From Chondrus crispus (lineage: Eukaryota; Rhodophyta; Florideophyceae; Gigartinales; Gigartinaceae), in contig NW_005179256.1 of assembly GCF_000350225.1 (NCBI RefSeq), forward strand, positions 1 through 64,000: a stretch of DNA of 64,000 nucleotides. Direction: 5' to 3'. The position numbers and the translations under genes were made by a program. The notes beneath the pieces are model-generated. The model saw nothing but the letters and a program-made list of their open reading frames with translations, ran no database searches and was not told the origin of the DNA. Position 1 is the first letter of the stretch; each line of letters starts with the position of its first letter. Below are positions 54,301 through 63,183 of this stretch, piece after piece.

Positions 54301-56090
54301 CGACAGTTCGAGACGTATCGAACGAGCTCGCGGACCACTCTTGTACCGCGAGTTATGATCATCAGGCCGTCCATGTCTTCGTAACGACACGGAACCAAGC
54401 CAAAGCCCGAACAAGGTCGCGCGTACGGACGCGCGACGAACCGAGAGGGGACGACGAAGCCCCTGCTCTCCAAGGACCCAATGCGTTTTGGGAGGAGAAC
54501 GACGAGTTCGACGCCGCCGACATCCAGCGCGCCGAAGACCCCGACGCTGGCGTGCTCGACGCCCCGGTCGCCCCACCGCAGGACGACCTTCCGGCCCCTC
54601 TTACGATAGAGGAGATAGCCGAGGAGCAACGCGTGGATGACTTCTGCCAAACCGTTTTGGCACGACAGTCAGAGTCCCGGGACTCCGCGTTCTTCGAGGA
54701 CCACCAAGGGGTGCTCAAACGGAGACACCCCTTCGACCCTGATATCGTTCAGGTGGTGGTACCTCGGACGCTTCGCGCCAGGCTCCTTCGCCTGTGCCAC
54801 AACCCGGCCATCGCGGGGCACCCGGGCCAGAACCGTATGTACTATGCACTTCGACGCGAGTACTACTGGCCCCACCTGGCTGCAGACGTAGCAGCCACGG
54901 TGCGAGGGTGTCGAACCTGCGCGATGAACCGGGTCAAGCTGAGGAAACATCTCAACCGATTGAGGTTGTTTCCAGCTACGAGGCCCCTCAAGAGCCTCGC
55001 AATCGACATCTTGGGGCCGCTCCCCAAGGCGAAGACAGGAAAACGGTTCCTGCTCTTGATTACGGACCGCTTCAGTAAGCTGACGCAAGTCGTTGCGCTC
55101 CGCACGATAACAGCGTACACGGTCGCAGTTGCGTTCTGCGACTCGTGGGTGTTGAAGTATGGCGTCCCTGGCACGTTGCTTTCGGACAACGGCTCTCAGT
55201 TTAATGCCAAGTTCTTCCACAGCACGTGCCGCGTTCTGGAGATAACGAATTTGTACACTTCGGCGTACCATCCCCAGACGAACGGGCAAGTCGAGCGATA
55301 TAACCGAACAATCGCCTCGATGCTGCGGAACTACGTGGGTGAACACCAGGACGACTGGGATGTGTACGTGGGGCCGCTTACGTATGCGTACAACTCCCAC
55401 ATACATCGCACCACACGCACTACGCCGTTTGAGCTCGTGCTCAGCAGGCCACCGCCGGAGTTCTCTCTTCGACGGGCGGACGGCGACGCGCCCCCTTCCG
55501 ATAGGGGGAATCAACGTGCCGAGTTCCTCAAGACCTTGGACTCGACTATCCAAAAGGCCTACGGGAGCCCGCGTCGGACGCATGCTCGCTACAAGGGCGA
55601 CTTCGATAAGCGCATACGACGTATTAATTCCCGGCTCCGACCCGGAGAATACGTATATCTCAACCCCACCGATGGGGCTAAGACATCGAACAAGCTCGCC
55701 TCGCCCGCTGTCGGATCCTACCGCGTGCTCGCCAATGACCGCCGAACCATCACGATCGATCGTGATGGGGTCACCGAGCGAGTCTCCGCCGACCGCTGCG
55801 TGTACGCGCCGTCTCCGATAGACGCGCCACGAGCAAGTACGACGACCCCGCGGGACCTCGCCGATAAGGTCACCGCGGGAACGCAGTATGCCGTTGAACG
55901 GCTACTGAGACATCGAGTCATGGAAGACGGAACTACGGAGTTCCTCATCAAGTGGGCGGATTACGACGCGCCCACTTGGACTGCGCGGACTCACGTCCCG
56001 GAGGAGTTGGTGTCTCGTTACGCCCAACGCCTCCGGAGGCGCACCGGCAGAAGCCTCTCCCCAGACGTGAACGCGGACGTTCACGCTTAA
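51370..56090 (+). pseudogene. pol: Element C Pol: protease, RT, RNase H, integrase, chromodomain (one nonsense codon)
   Basis: One frame from the gag end to TAA at 56090, broken only by TGA 53688-53690, where family 1 has CNVYRRFV. Protease region: TIAVDTCSGYNLVRKADLP and VLLGTAFIDTHV; the usual DTG is DTC. RT: FCVDYRRLNEK, FGLKGAPATFQ, YLDDVIVF (about 53418-53442). RNase H: MIDTDAS, TERECFAVVWAV, RTDHDALRWLM. Integrase: GHPGQNRMYYALRREYYWP...CRTCAMN, then AIDILGPL, LSDNGSQF, HPQTNGQVERYNRT. Chromodomain: QYAVERLLRH...EFLIKWADYDAPTW (about 55885-55985). About 1,570 codons in all. The single nonsense codon suggests recent loss of activity. Confidence 0.94.
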
Positions 56091-56100
56091 GGGGGGGCCG
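56067..56100 (+). promoter_or_regulatory. First polypurine-tract copy of element C, at the pol stop
   Basis: GTGAACGCGGACGTTCAC followed by GCTTAAGGGGGGGCCG spans the last pol codons and stop. It is nearly the same as the tract next to the 3' LTR (58285-58319). The first block is a near-palindrome (GTGAACG / CGTTCAC). Confidence 0.65.
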
Positions 56101-56263
56101 GAACCGCTCCGTTACGGATAAGGGCATATCGACGAGCTCGCCTGAGCTTAAGAGTCTGCTCCTGGAATTAGAACTTTTTGTCGCTAATCACGGCGCATGC
56201 CATGATTTAATTTTGGGAAGATTTCTTCCTCAGACGACAGCGCACCAATCAGGAACCGTGCTC

Positions 56264-56325
56264 TGATTTTTTGGCAGAAATTGTTTTCGCGGGAAATTAC
56301 GACAATTTTTGGGATGATTTTCTGA
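56264..56325 (+). promoter_or_regulatory. Conserved AT-rich island with E2F-like site (element C)
   Basis: GGCAGAAATTGTTTTCGCGGGAAA followed by an AT-rich run ending TGGGATGATTTT matches element B (minus, 9395-9327). The core TTTCGCGGGAAA is at 56285-56296; its complement contains TTTCCCGC, the E2F/DP consensus. The surroundings are GC-rich. Confidence 0.45.
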
Positions 56326-56574
56326 TTGCGCGGCGGACGGAAAAAGGTCGCAGCACACGTGTATTACAAGAAAAAGTCCCAATTCACGGCGCATTCCGTG
56401 TGGGAAATGGGTACCCTCCCCCGCAAATGGGATGACCGGAGGAGGCACCCCACCAAAGCCAAGCGTGGCGGACGACGTCCCGCTGCGGGGCCCACCGGCT
56501 GAGAATCGGGAAGACTCCGACAAAGACACGGCCTCGAGCTTTCCACCGACCTTTTTCCCCGCACCCCGCGCGTG

Positions 56575-57895
56575 GGCATCGGAGCCGCGCTCCGGCGCCC
56601 TCGCCACGACGCCAAGGACGCTAATGAGAGAACGGACGCCGTGCGTCTGCGCCCTTGCCGCGGTGGCGAGGGGCGCGCTGAAGGAGAGAACGGACGCCGT
56701 GCGTCTGAGTCCTCGCCCCGGTGGCGAGGCGGCGCGCTGAAGGAGACAAATGCCACGCGCTCGCGCCCCTGCCGCCCGGAAGGCGAGGGGCGCGAAAGAT
56801 AAGCGGTGGCGAGGGGCGCGCTGAAGGAGAGAACGGACGCCGTGCGTCTGAGTCCTCGCCCCGGTGGCGAGGCGGCGCGCTGAAAGACCACCGCCCGCAC
56901 GCTCGCGCCCCCTCCTCCGGACGGCGAGGGGCGCGAAAGAAGACGACTACTGCACGCCCTGCCCTCGCCACCGACGGCGAGAGGCATCAAGACAACGACC
57001 GCGTCGCGCGCCCTCGCCCCGAATGGCGAGGGACGCCGAGGATAAGAACGTTCGTCGCACGTTGGGCCCTCGTCACCGATGGCGAGGGGTCCCAAGGACA
57101 ATACGAGCTTCAGTGCGTCCTGCGCCCGCGCCTCGATGGCGATGGGCGCGTTGATAAGGAGAATACCGCGCGCTCTGCCCTCGCCCCGATTGCCTGGGGA
57201 CGAAGATGACACCCGCGTGGGACCTTGCCTCGGTGGAACCGGAGCGCGAGAAGCGCCGGAAAAAGTCCTCGGGGAGCGCCGCGGGCCGAGCTTGCGAGGC
57301 CCAGGCGCTTCCACGCGGACTTTCCGCCGCACCGCAGCGCGGAGTGGGGCCGTGGGCCGGATACTCCACGCGACGGGAATGACAGGCAACTCCGCTGCCC
57401 TACAAGCCCTCGCCGCCGACGACAAGGGGGCCAAGAAGAATTGCATGCGTAGCGCGGCGTTGCGGGCCGCGCTCTCGCCATCGGTGGCGAGGGCCGACAA
57501 GGATAAGGATCGTCGTCGGGCGTTGTCGCCCGCCGCGCCCTCGGCATCGGTGGCGAGGGCCGCGAAGAATAAGGACCGGCGTCACGCCTCGTTGCGCGCG
57601 GCGCCCTCGCCATCGGTGGCGAAGGCCGACAAGTATAAGGACCGGCGTCACGCGTCGTTGCGCGCCGCGCCCTCGCCATCGGTGGCGAGGGCCGACAAGG
57701 ATAAGGATCGTCGTCGCGCTTCGCCGCGCGCCGCGCCCTCGCCACGGACGGCGAGGGCCGGCAAGTCTACTGTACGACGGGGGGCGGTACCGACCGCCAC
57801 CGCCCGAGGCACAGGCGCCGGCGCGCCCGCCACGAAGGCGAGGTACGCCAGATAGAAAACGGACTTCGCGTCTTCGCGCTCTCGCCTCGACGGCG
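56575..57895. repeat. Array of about 20 GC-rich hairpin repeats (element C)
   Basis: Palindromic cores CCTCGCC-(A/C)xCGGT-GGCGAGG recur about every 50-65 bp with spacers such as GCGCGCTGAAGGAGAGAACG (left part) and GACAAGGATAAGGATCG (right part, 57480-57760). A unit pair at about 56663-56745 is repeated almost exactly at 56807-56885. The stems are related to those of element B's array, but spacers differ, so the two arrays diverged or expanded independently. Long frames on both strands across it are by-products of the composition. Confidence 0.85.
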
Positions 57896-58284
57896 AGCGG
57901 CAAGAAGAAGGGTAGCGAATGACTACGCACCCGCCAACAGATCAGACAAACCCCGCTCTCCCGCGCCTCTGGCCGCCAAGAGGGAGCGGTACAATTGGTC
58001 AGCACGCCGCACGTCACCGCCCTCACCTCTGTCACACCGCACGTCGCTGAAAAAAAGGGGGAGAGAAAACTCTGACGAAGGAAAGGCCCACGGACGCGCA
58101 CAAGGTCGCGCGGGAAGGGCAGAGGGGGTCAACGCAGGCTAAGAAAAGGGACGAGCAGTCGGCACGCGCGCAAATGAACGCGAACGGAGAAACGGAGGAC
58201 ACTGACCGGGGGGCGGAGTTGTTAGAGGGAACGGAGGCGATCGTACCGATAGCGCGGTCGGACATTTCTCTAGCTCTACAACCC
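57896..58284 (+). other. Element C 3' region between hairpin array and polypurine tract
   Basis: About 390 bp, no gene seen. It includes purine-rich runs (agaaaactctgacgaaggaaa near 58065) and nothing I recognise. Confidence 0.5.
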
Positions 58285-58319
58285 GTGGACGCGGACGTCC
58301 CCGCTTAAGGGGGGGGCCG
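58285..58319 (+). promoter_or_regulatory. Polypurine tract of element C next to 3' LTR
   Basis: GTGGACGCGGACGTCCCC followed by GCTTAAGGGGGGGGCCG abuts LTR start TGTAG at 58320. Second copy of the block at 56067-56100. Confidence 0.78.
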
Positions 58320-59004
58320 TGTAGTATAATCCCCCCTGGGGCTTTTTAGTTAGATTAGATCAACAACGGGATCTAGTGCTGTAGAGCCCGATGCTCTACA
58401 GTACTACTGCGCGTGGCCACGTGTACCCCTCGGGTACCGGGCGCACGCGTGCACACGTGCACACGTGTACCGCGCGGGACGGAAGCGCGCGCACACACGT
58501 GTGCTGTCAGCCACGATGGCTGACAGTATTACAGTACGGTCCGATCTGTACTACAGTAGTCCACTACAGTACTTCGGTACTGTAGTGTTATAGATTGTTT
58601 TGTATATTAAATATGGAGCGGACCGGCGGGGTGGAGGAAGACAAGCACGGACTTGTCACCCACCGACCGTCAAGGTCCGACTTCCCGCTTATTTCTAAGG
58701 TAACGCTCGCTAATTACCTTAGAAGCGGCACCGAGCGCGGGTTGAGGACTCGCGCGGTACGCCCACGAGCCGGCTCCACCTCCGCCCGTCGGTACTGGAT
58801 CGTTACCCAGTACCGCGCCGGGGCGTCGAGGTGTCGAACCGCTCGCGCGTACCGGCGTCCTCCCCGTTCCCGCTCTACCACGCTACCCGGGCCCGCTACC
58901 CGGTGCCGCTAGCTGGTGTCCCGCTTCACCCCCGTCTTCCCGATCGACAAGGGTCTCGGTCGAACTGTGCATACACCCCTATCTCTGGGGGTGTTTATGC
59001 TACA
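58320..59004 (+). repeat. 3' LTR of element C
   Basis: 685 bp, about five differences from 48017-48701 (for example GCGCGTGG vs GCGCGAGG and ATATGGAG vs AGATGGAG). It carries the same hairpin set and is followed by GACAC. Confidence 0.96.
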
Positions 59005-59801
59005 GACACCGCGTCATACGGCGCCGTCATTGCCTCGGGCGACGGATGGGGCGCAGCGGTCACCTCCGTCAGGGCCCCCGTCGAGCCCTCAACCAAGTCG
59101 TTGCCGGTCACGGCGGCTCCGCTCTCGCCGATGCCGGGTACAACCGGCACCACGGGGGGTGTTCGAGTCTGTCCGTCGACGCCGCCCGAAGTGGCCATGC
59201 CGGTGGCTGCGTACTCCCCGCGAGCCATGCAGGAGGGAGAGCCCGTGGCGGCATCTGCCCCGGTGGCGCCCCCTCCCGTCGGCCCTACTGTAGAGCCGGC
59301 GGCGGTAAATCTGTCTGAGGTGGCACCCGCGTCGGCACCGGACTCCGCCGCTTTCTCCGTCAGCGATATGACTGGGACGGGGACTCAGACCCCTTCGGTG
59401 GTCGCTGATGAAGCCTCTAAGGGCGCACCGAATGGAGGGCTCCCGCTGCGGTTCCGGACGCGCAGGCTGCCCTGCACACCCTGCAAGTGGAGTGCGGATA
59501 TGCGGGTGTACCCGCGCCGCTCACCCTTGCAGCGGGTTTGACGTCCGCGCGAGCTTGGCTGGTTGAGGTGACCCAGCTCAAGGCGCGGGTGGCAGGCCTC
59601 CAGTTCGCGATCCGCCAGCGTGACACCGGCGAGGACCTTCCGCGGGGTGAGACGATGGCGAGTATCCGCGTCGCTCAGGACCACCTCGCAGTATTGAGCG
59701 AGCAGGTGGCTGCCAAGAGACCGTACGGATCGGTCGATGTCGACCCCGCGGGCACGACGCAGGGGACGGAACCCTCCGCCAAGCGCCAACGTCGCGACTA
59801 A
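59005..59801 (+). pseudogene. Antisense accessory ORF of element E4, C-terminal part
   Basis: It continues the frame broken at 48016 (DTASYGAVIASGDGWG). First a long Pro/Ala/Ser/Thr-rich linker runs to about 59450. A one-base shift near 59450-59475 is needed to enter the frame that then reads PLTLAAGLTSARAWLVEV, TQLKARVAGLQFAIRQRD and VAQDHLAVLSEQVAAK, a likely coiled coil. It ends in the basic tail PSAKRQRRD (stop at 59799-59801), which could serve as a nuclear signal. Together with 46230-48016 the protein would have been about 860 residues. The old frame instead stops at 59541. Confidence 0.6.
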
Positions 59802-61185
59802 GGCCGGTACCGGAGGCGGGGAGAGTGGCGAACCGCCTCCAGGGACCAAGTCCCTTCCTTTCAGTAAATGACTCCTTCTTCTCCTGGCTCCCTCCTTGGC
59901 CTTGTCGCTCGAGTTCGCGTCCTTGTTCTCCTGGCCCCTACGGGTTTCCCCGAATTTCATCCCTTCCAGCCGATATCGGTAGTCCGTCGGCTCCGCGGGT
60001 CGCGATAAGCGGACCTGCGGTTTTCCCGACGTGGTCCCTACGACGGCCGTTGCCCGTCCGCGGTCACCGCGGGGCGTCATCTCCGCGCAGAGGTGCGGTA
60101 CCTCCCGGCGTGGGGGGAAGGTACCCCCTGCCCACGCATTTAAAAACGGGGCCCTCCCTCTGGAAACGGGGGGTTTCCAAAGAACGGTGGTACTGTATCC
60201 CGCTCTGGTCGAGGTAGGGCGGGGCCGTCGCCGTCCCCAAACCTCCCTGGCGGTCCATATGGGCGGTTTTTCAACTTGGCACCCCCGGACGCGGGCGGAC
60301 CCGGGGAGTGCAATGCCGTCAACGGGAGGGGGCTACGAATTTTTTCCACCCTTCTAGGGAGGAAAACGTAGCCCCCCTTTAGGCTTAATTACAAGCCGGA
60401 GATCGGAGTCACCTCCTTGCCATCCAGGGCCCTTCCGCGCCGGGTCAATCCGGCGCGGGGCAGCGGTAGCGCGCGGTTGCCCGCGCGCTCTTGCGGTGGC
60501 GGGTTACCGCAACGGGTGCGGCCTGTGGCCCACCCCCGGGGTCGCCAGTCGATGTGAGATCTTCCCGGCCGCCTGGTCGGGGGTACCGCTGCGGGTTTTC
60601 CTCCGCGCTTCCATGTCGGGTTGACGCGTACCGCGGCCCGACGGGCGGGCGACCGCACTGTCGTCGTGACCGGTCACTGCGGGGGCGGGTTCCCGTTTCC
60701 CCCGTAACACCCGGTGCGCGTCCCCGCTATCGGCTTGGGGCGAAACCGGCCTTTTCCTTGGTAGTTTCCGCCTGCTTTTTCCTGGCGGTGGGTGGATTTT
60801 CCGCGTTTTGACGAGCTCCGATTGGGTGTTCCCCTTCGTCGGAGGCGCCGCGATCCGCCGCCGCTGCTCTGCGGACCACATCCGCAGGGGCACGGTTTCT
60901 GCTACCCAGTCGGTCTTGGGTCGCTGCGCCCTTGAGCGCCCGGCGAGGGCTCGCCATGACAGTATTTCCGCACCGGTATCCCCCCGTTCGGTCTTGTCCC
61001 CCGGGTGCTAACCCAGACTCGGAAGAGGACTACACTTTTATCCACCCCGAGAGGGGTGAGACGTAGCCCGCCCGAGTGTTTCCTTGGCCATCGCCGCGTC
61101 GGGTCGCCCCGCCGGCCGGTCCGTTTCATCCGCGCCGGGTCTGTCCCGTGCGGTTTTAGCGGTGGTGCGCGGTTGTCCGCGCGCG
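59802..61185 (-). other. 3' spacer of element E4 between chromodomain and antisense ORF
   Basis: 1.4 kb, very GC-rich, no supportable gene. It contains the strong hairpin at 60328-60376 and a weaker relative at about 61027-61067 (CTACA...CCACCCC-gaga-GGGGTG...CGTAG). It is the counterpart of D's 4.3 kb noncoding region. Confidence 0.5.
60328..60376. other. Long nested hairpin in element E4 3' spacer
   Basis: Outer arms GGGGGCTACG (60328-60337) and CGTAGCCCCC (60367-60376), inner arms TTTTCC (60342-60347) and GGAAAA (60361-60366), then CCCT / AGGG around TCT. A short AAT bulge lies on the left. On the plus strand it ends with TTT and might act as a terminator or processing signal for the antisense transcript. 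Confidence 0.6.
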
Positions 61186-62674
61186 TCAGAAGCGGTCGAT
61201 GAAGGGTTGCGGGAGGCCTTCGGCGGGTTCCCAGGTATCGTCCGCTGGGGTAAAACCATACCAGCGGACCTTGTACTGGCTGCCGCTGCGGGTCTCCCGG
61301 TGGGCGACCAAGTGGTCAACCACGTACTCCGCTGGCGGTTCGGGTGTTCCCGCCGGCGGGTCCGTTGTCGGTGCGGCCACAGTGGGGTCGTGGGGCCCCC
61401 GCGGCATCTTGGTTACCCGATCGATGCTCACGCGGTTCGAGACCCCGTCTTGGTCGACGACCACTGTGGCCTCCGTGGCGGATCGGACCCGAAACGGGCC
61501 TTCCGTTTTCGGTAAGAGCTTGACGGAGGGTCCTCCTCCGTCGCTCGGTAGGTCTCCCCGTTCGGTGCTCGTCAATGGCCGCGGTGGACGGTCCACGTAG
61601 ACAAAGTATCCCACCGCGATGACCGGACGGAAGCGCACCTTCTTGTCGAAGTCGGTTTTGTACCGCTTCTGCACCGCGGTTAGTTTCACCCGCGTGCACT
61701 CGAGGGCATCCCGGAGCTTCGGCAACGTCGCTCGCTTGTACTGTACCGGGGTCTGCGGGTCTTCCGTGTGGGATCCGGCGTCCTGCGGTACAGTACCGGG
61801 CATTGCCAATCCTGACGGTGGTTGCGTCAGCACCAGGTCGAACGGGGTTGTCTCCGTCGACCGGTGGACCTGCGTGTTATACGCGAAGGTCAGGGGCTGG
61901 ATGTACTCTTCCCAGTCCCTCTGATGCTCCTCGACATAGTGTCGGAGGCGCTGCACCAGGGTGCGGTTGAACCGTTCGGTTTACCCAGTTGTCTGGGGGT
62001 GATAGGCGGTAGTCAGGTATTGCTTCACCCCCAGCAAGGCGCACACCGCGTCGAAGAACTTGGCGGCAAATTGTGGTCCGTTATCGGTTAGCACGTAACG
62101 AGGTGCGCCGTATACGTAGACCCAATTGTCCAGGAAGGCGTTTGCCACGACCGACGCGGTGGTTGTCCGTAACGGGATGCTGCGCGTCAGCTTCGTAAAC
62201 AGGTCGGTCATGACGAGCACGTGGCGATTCCCGTGCGCCGTCTTCAGTAAAGGACCCAGCAGGTCCATGGCGAAGAAATCCAGCGACCCTGCCGCTGGGA
62301 ATAGCTTGAGGTCCTTCTGATGCCGCACCAGGGTTCCCCTGGTCGCGGCGCACGAAGCGCAATTCCGTACGGTACTGAAGGCGTCGTTGGCCATATGAGG
62401 CCAATAATATTCCCGCCGGAGGGTATGATACATCCTCGTACCGCCCGGGTGTCCTGCCAGGCGGGGATGATGGGCGAGGTACAATATCTCCGCCCTGAGC
62501 CGTTTCGGTACAACCCGCTGCAGGGTCCCATCGAGGGGGATTTGCGGACGACGAACCCGTATCGGTCGACGTCGTAGCGCGAGTCCGGGTTCCCCACGGT
62601 CTCGGCGGCCGCCCTACAGAAGGGGTCCTCGGCCTGCTCCCGAAGTAACTCTTCCACCGTTATGGATGAGACGT
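61186..62674 (-). pseudogene. pol: Element E4 pol: integrase and chromodomain (frameshift and nonsense codon)
   Basis: It starts in the RNase H-integrase linker (VEELLREQAEDPFC). A one-base change in a C run near 62535-62545 shifts to the integrase frame: LAHHPRLAGHPGGTRMYHTL...CASCAATRG, AMDLLGPL, LTDNGPQF, AYHPQTTG. A TAA at 61981-61983 then replaces the expected Gln codon just before TERFNRTL, next to the catalytic Glu. It continues in frame to the chromodomain EYVVDHLVAH...YKVRWYGFTPADDTWEP and stop at 61186. RT and everything upstream are absent because of the junction at 62674. Confidence 0.9.
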
Positions 62675-63183
62675 CACAGTAGCAGCGCCACGTCAACTGT
62701 GTCGCCCGATGGCCAAGACACCTACACCGGTTCGGTCGCAACCTATACCGATGGTACCAACACAAGATAAGGGAAAATAGGTAGAATTAGATATAGAAAA
62801 GGATAAGGAAATAAAGAAAAAGGAACCCCCGAGCGCAAAGGATAAAGTGATCTGTAGTAAAAGGGAATTTCTTGTGAAAGACGGACTTCGACCAAGGCGA
62901 TATCAGACTCTGGCAACTCGGGTTACCTTTACTGACTTGGTGGTCAGTGGGCTAAGGTATATATCGCCCCGCTGGAGCCAGTACAGTAGCTCGGGGCGCT
63001 AGATCCTAGGTCTAATCTAATGTCAGCAAAATTAATGCCAACTAGTTAACTAAATAGAATAAAGTAATTAAAAATTAGAACTGTGCAATTATTCACACGT
63101 GTGTCCCCCAACCCAGACTACTTGTCATATCCAATTATTTTCCTTTCACTTCACCCCCCTGTAGACCTCCATATTGCACTACA
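62675..63183 (-). repeat. Family-1 LTR fragment (5' half)
   Basis: Minus strand starts TGTAGTGCAATATGGAGG at 63183 and matches the LTRs of D and A for about 509 bp (shared words such as CACACGTGTGAATAATTGCAC and GACTTGGTGGTCAG complement), then stops inside the LTR and joins E4 pol. It is more diverged from D than A is. No internal element follows, so it is a truncated or recombined LTR. Confidence 0.85.

Larger units (their letters stand above)
48017..59004 (+). mobile_element. Element C: nearly complete family-3 Ty3/gypsy chromodomain retrotransposon
   Basis: 10,988 bp, with two 685-bp LTRs, target duplication GACAC, primer site, gag, pol, hairpin-rich 3' region and polypurine tract. The LTRs differ at about five sites by eye (about 0.7%), so this is the most recent insertion seen. 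Defects: a 17-bp tandem duplication shifts gag, and one TGA lies between RT and RNase H. The element shares its primer site with families 1 and 3 (A, B, D). Confidence 0.95.
45549..62674 (-). mobile_element. Element E4: family-4 Ty3/gypsy chromodomain retrotransposon, 5' end lost, split by element C
   Basis: Reading from right to left: pol from the RNase H-integrase linker (62674) through integrase and chromodomain (61186), a 1.4 kb spacer, a long antisense ORF (59801-59005 and 48016-46230), a purine-rich tract, and a 3' LTR (46188-45549) abutting the hAT gene. Gag, protease, RT, RNase H and the 5' LTR are missing; at 62674 pol meets a family-1 LTR fragment. Element C sits in the antisense ORF. 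The layout (pol, spacer, antisense ORF, 3' LTR) is the same as in element D. Confidence 0.82.

Noticed and set aside
56364..57855. 378-codon and 258-codon open frames in element C 3' region
   Set aside because: Same reason: they are readings of the hairpin array in either direction.
60340..60390. Second polypurine tract in E4 (minus AAAGGGGGGCTACG)
   Set aside because: It is one arm of the hairpin at 60328-60376 and is not next to an LTR, so a primer role is not supported.
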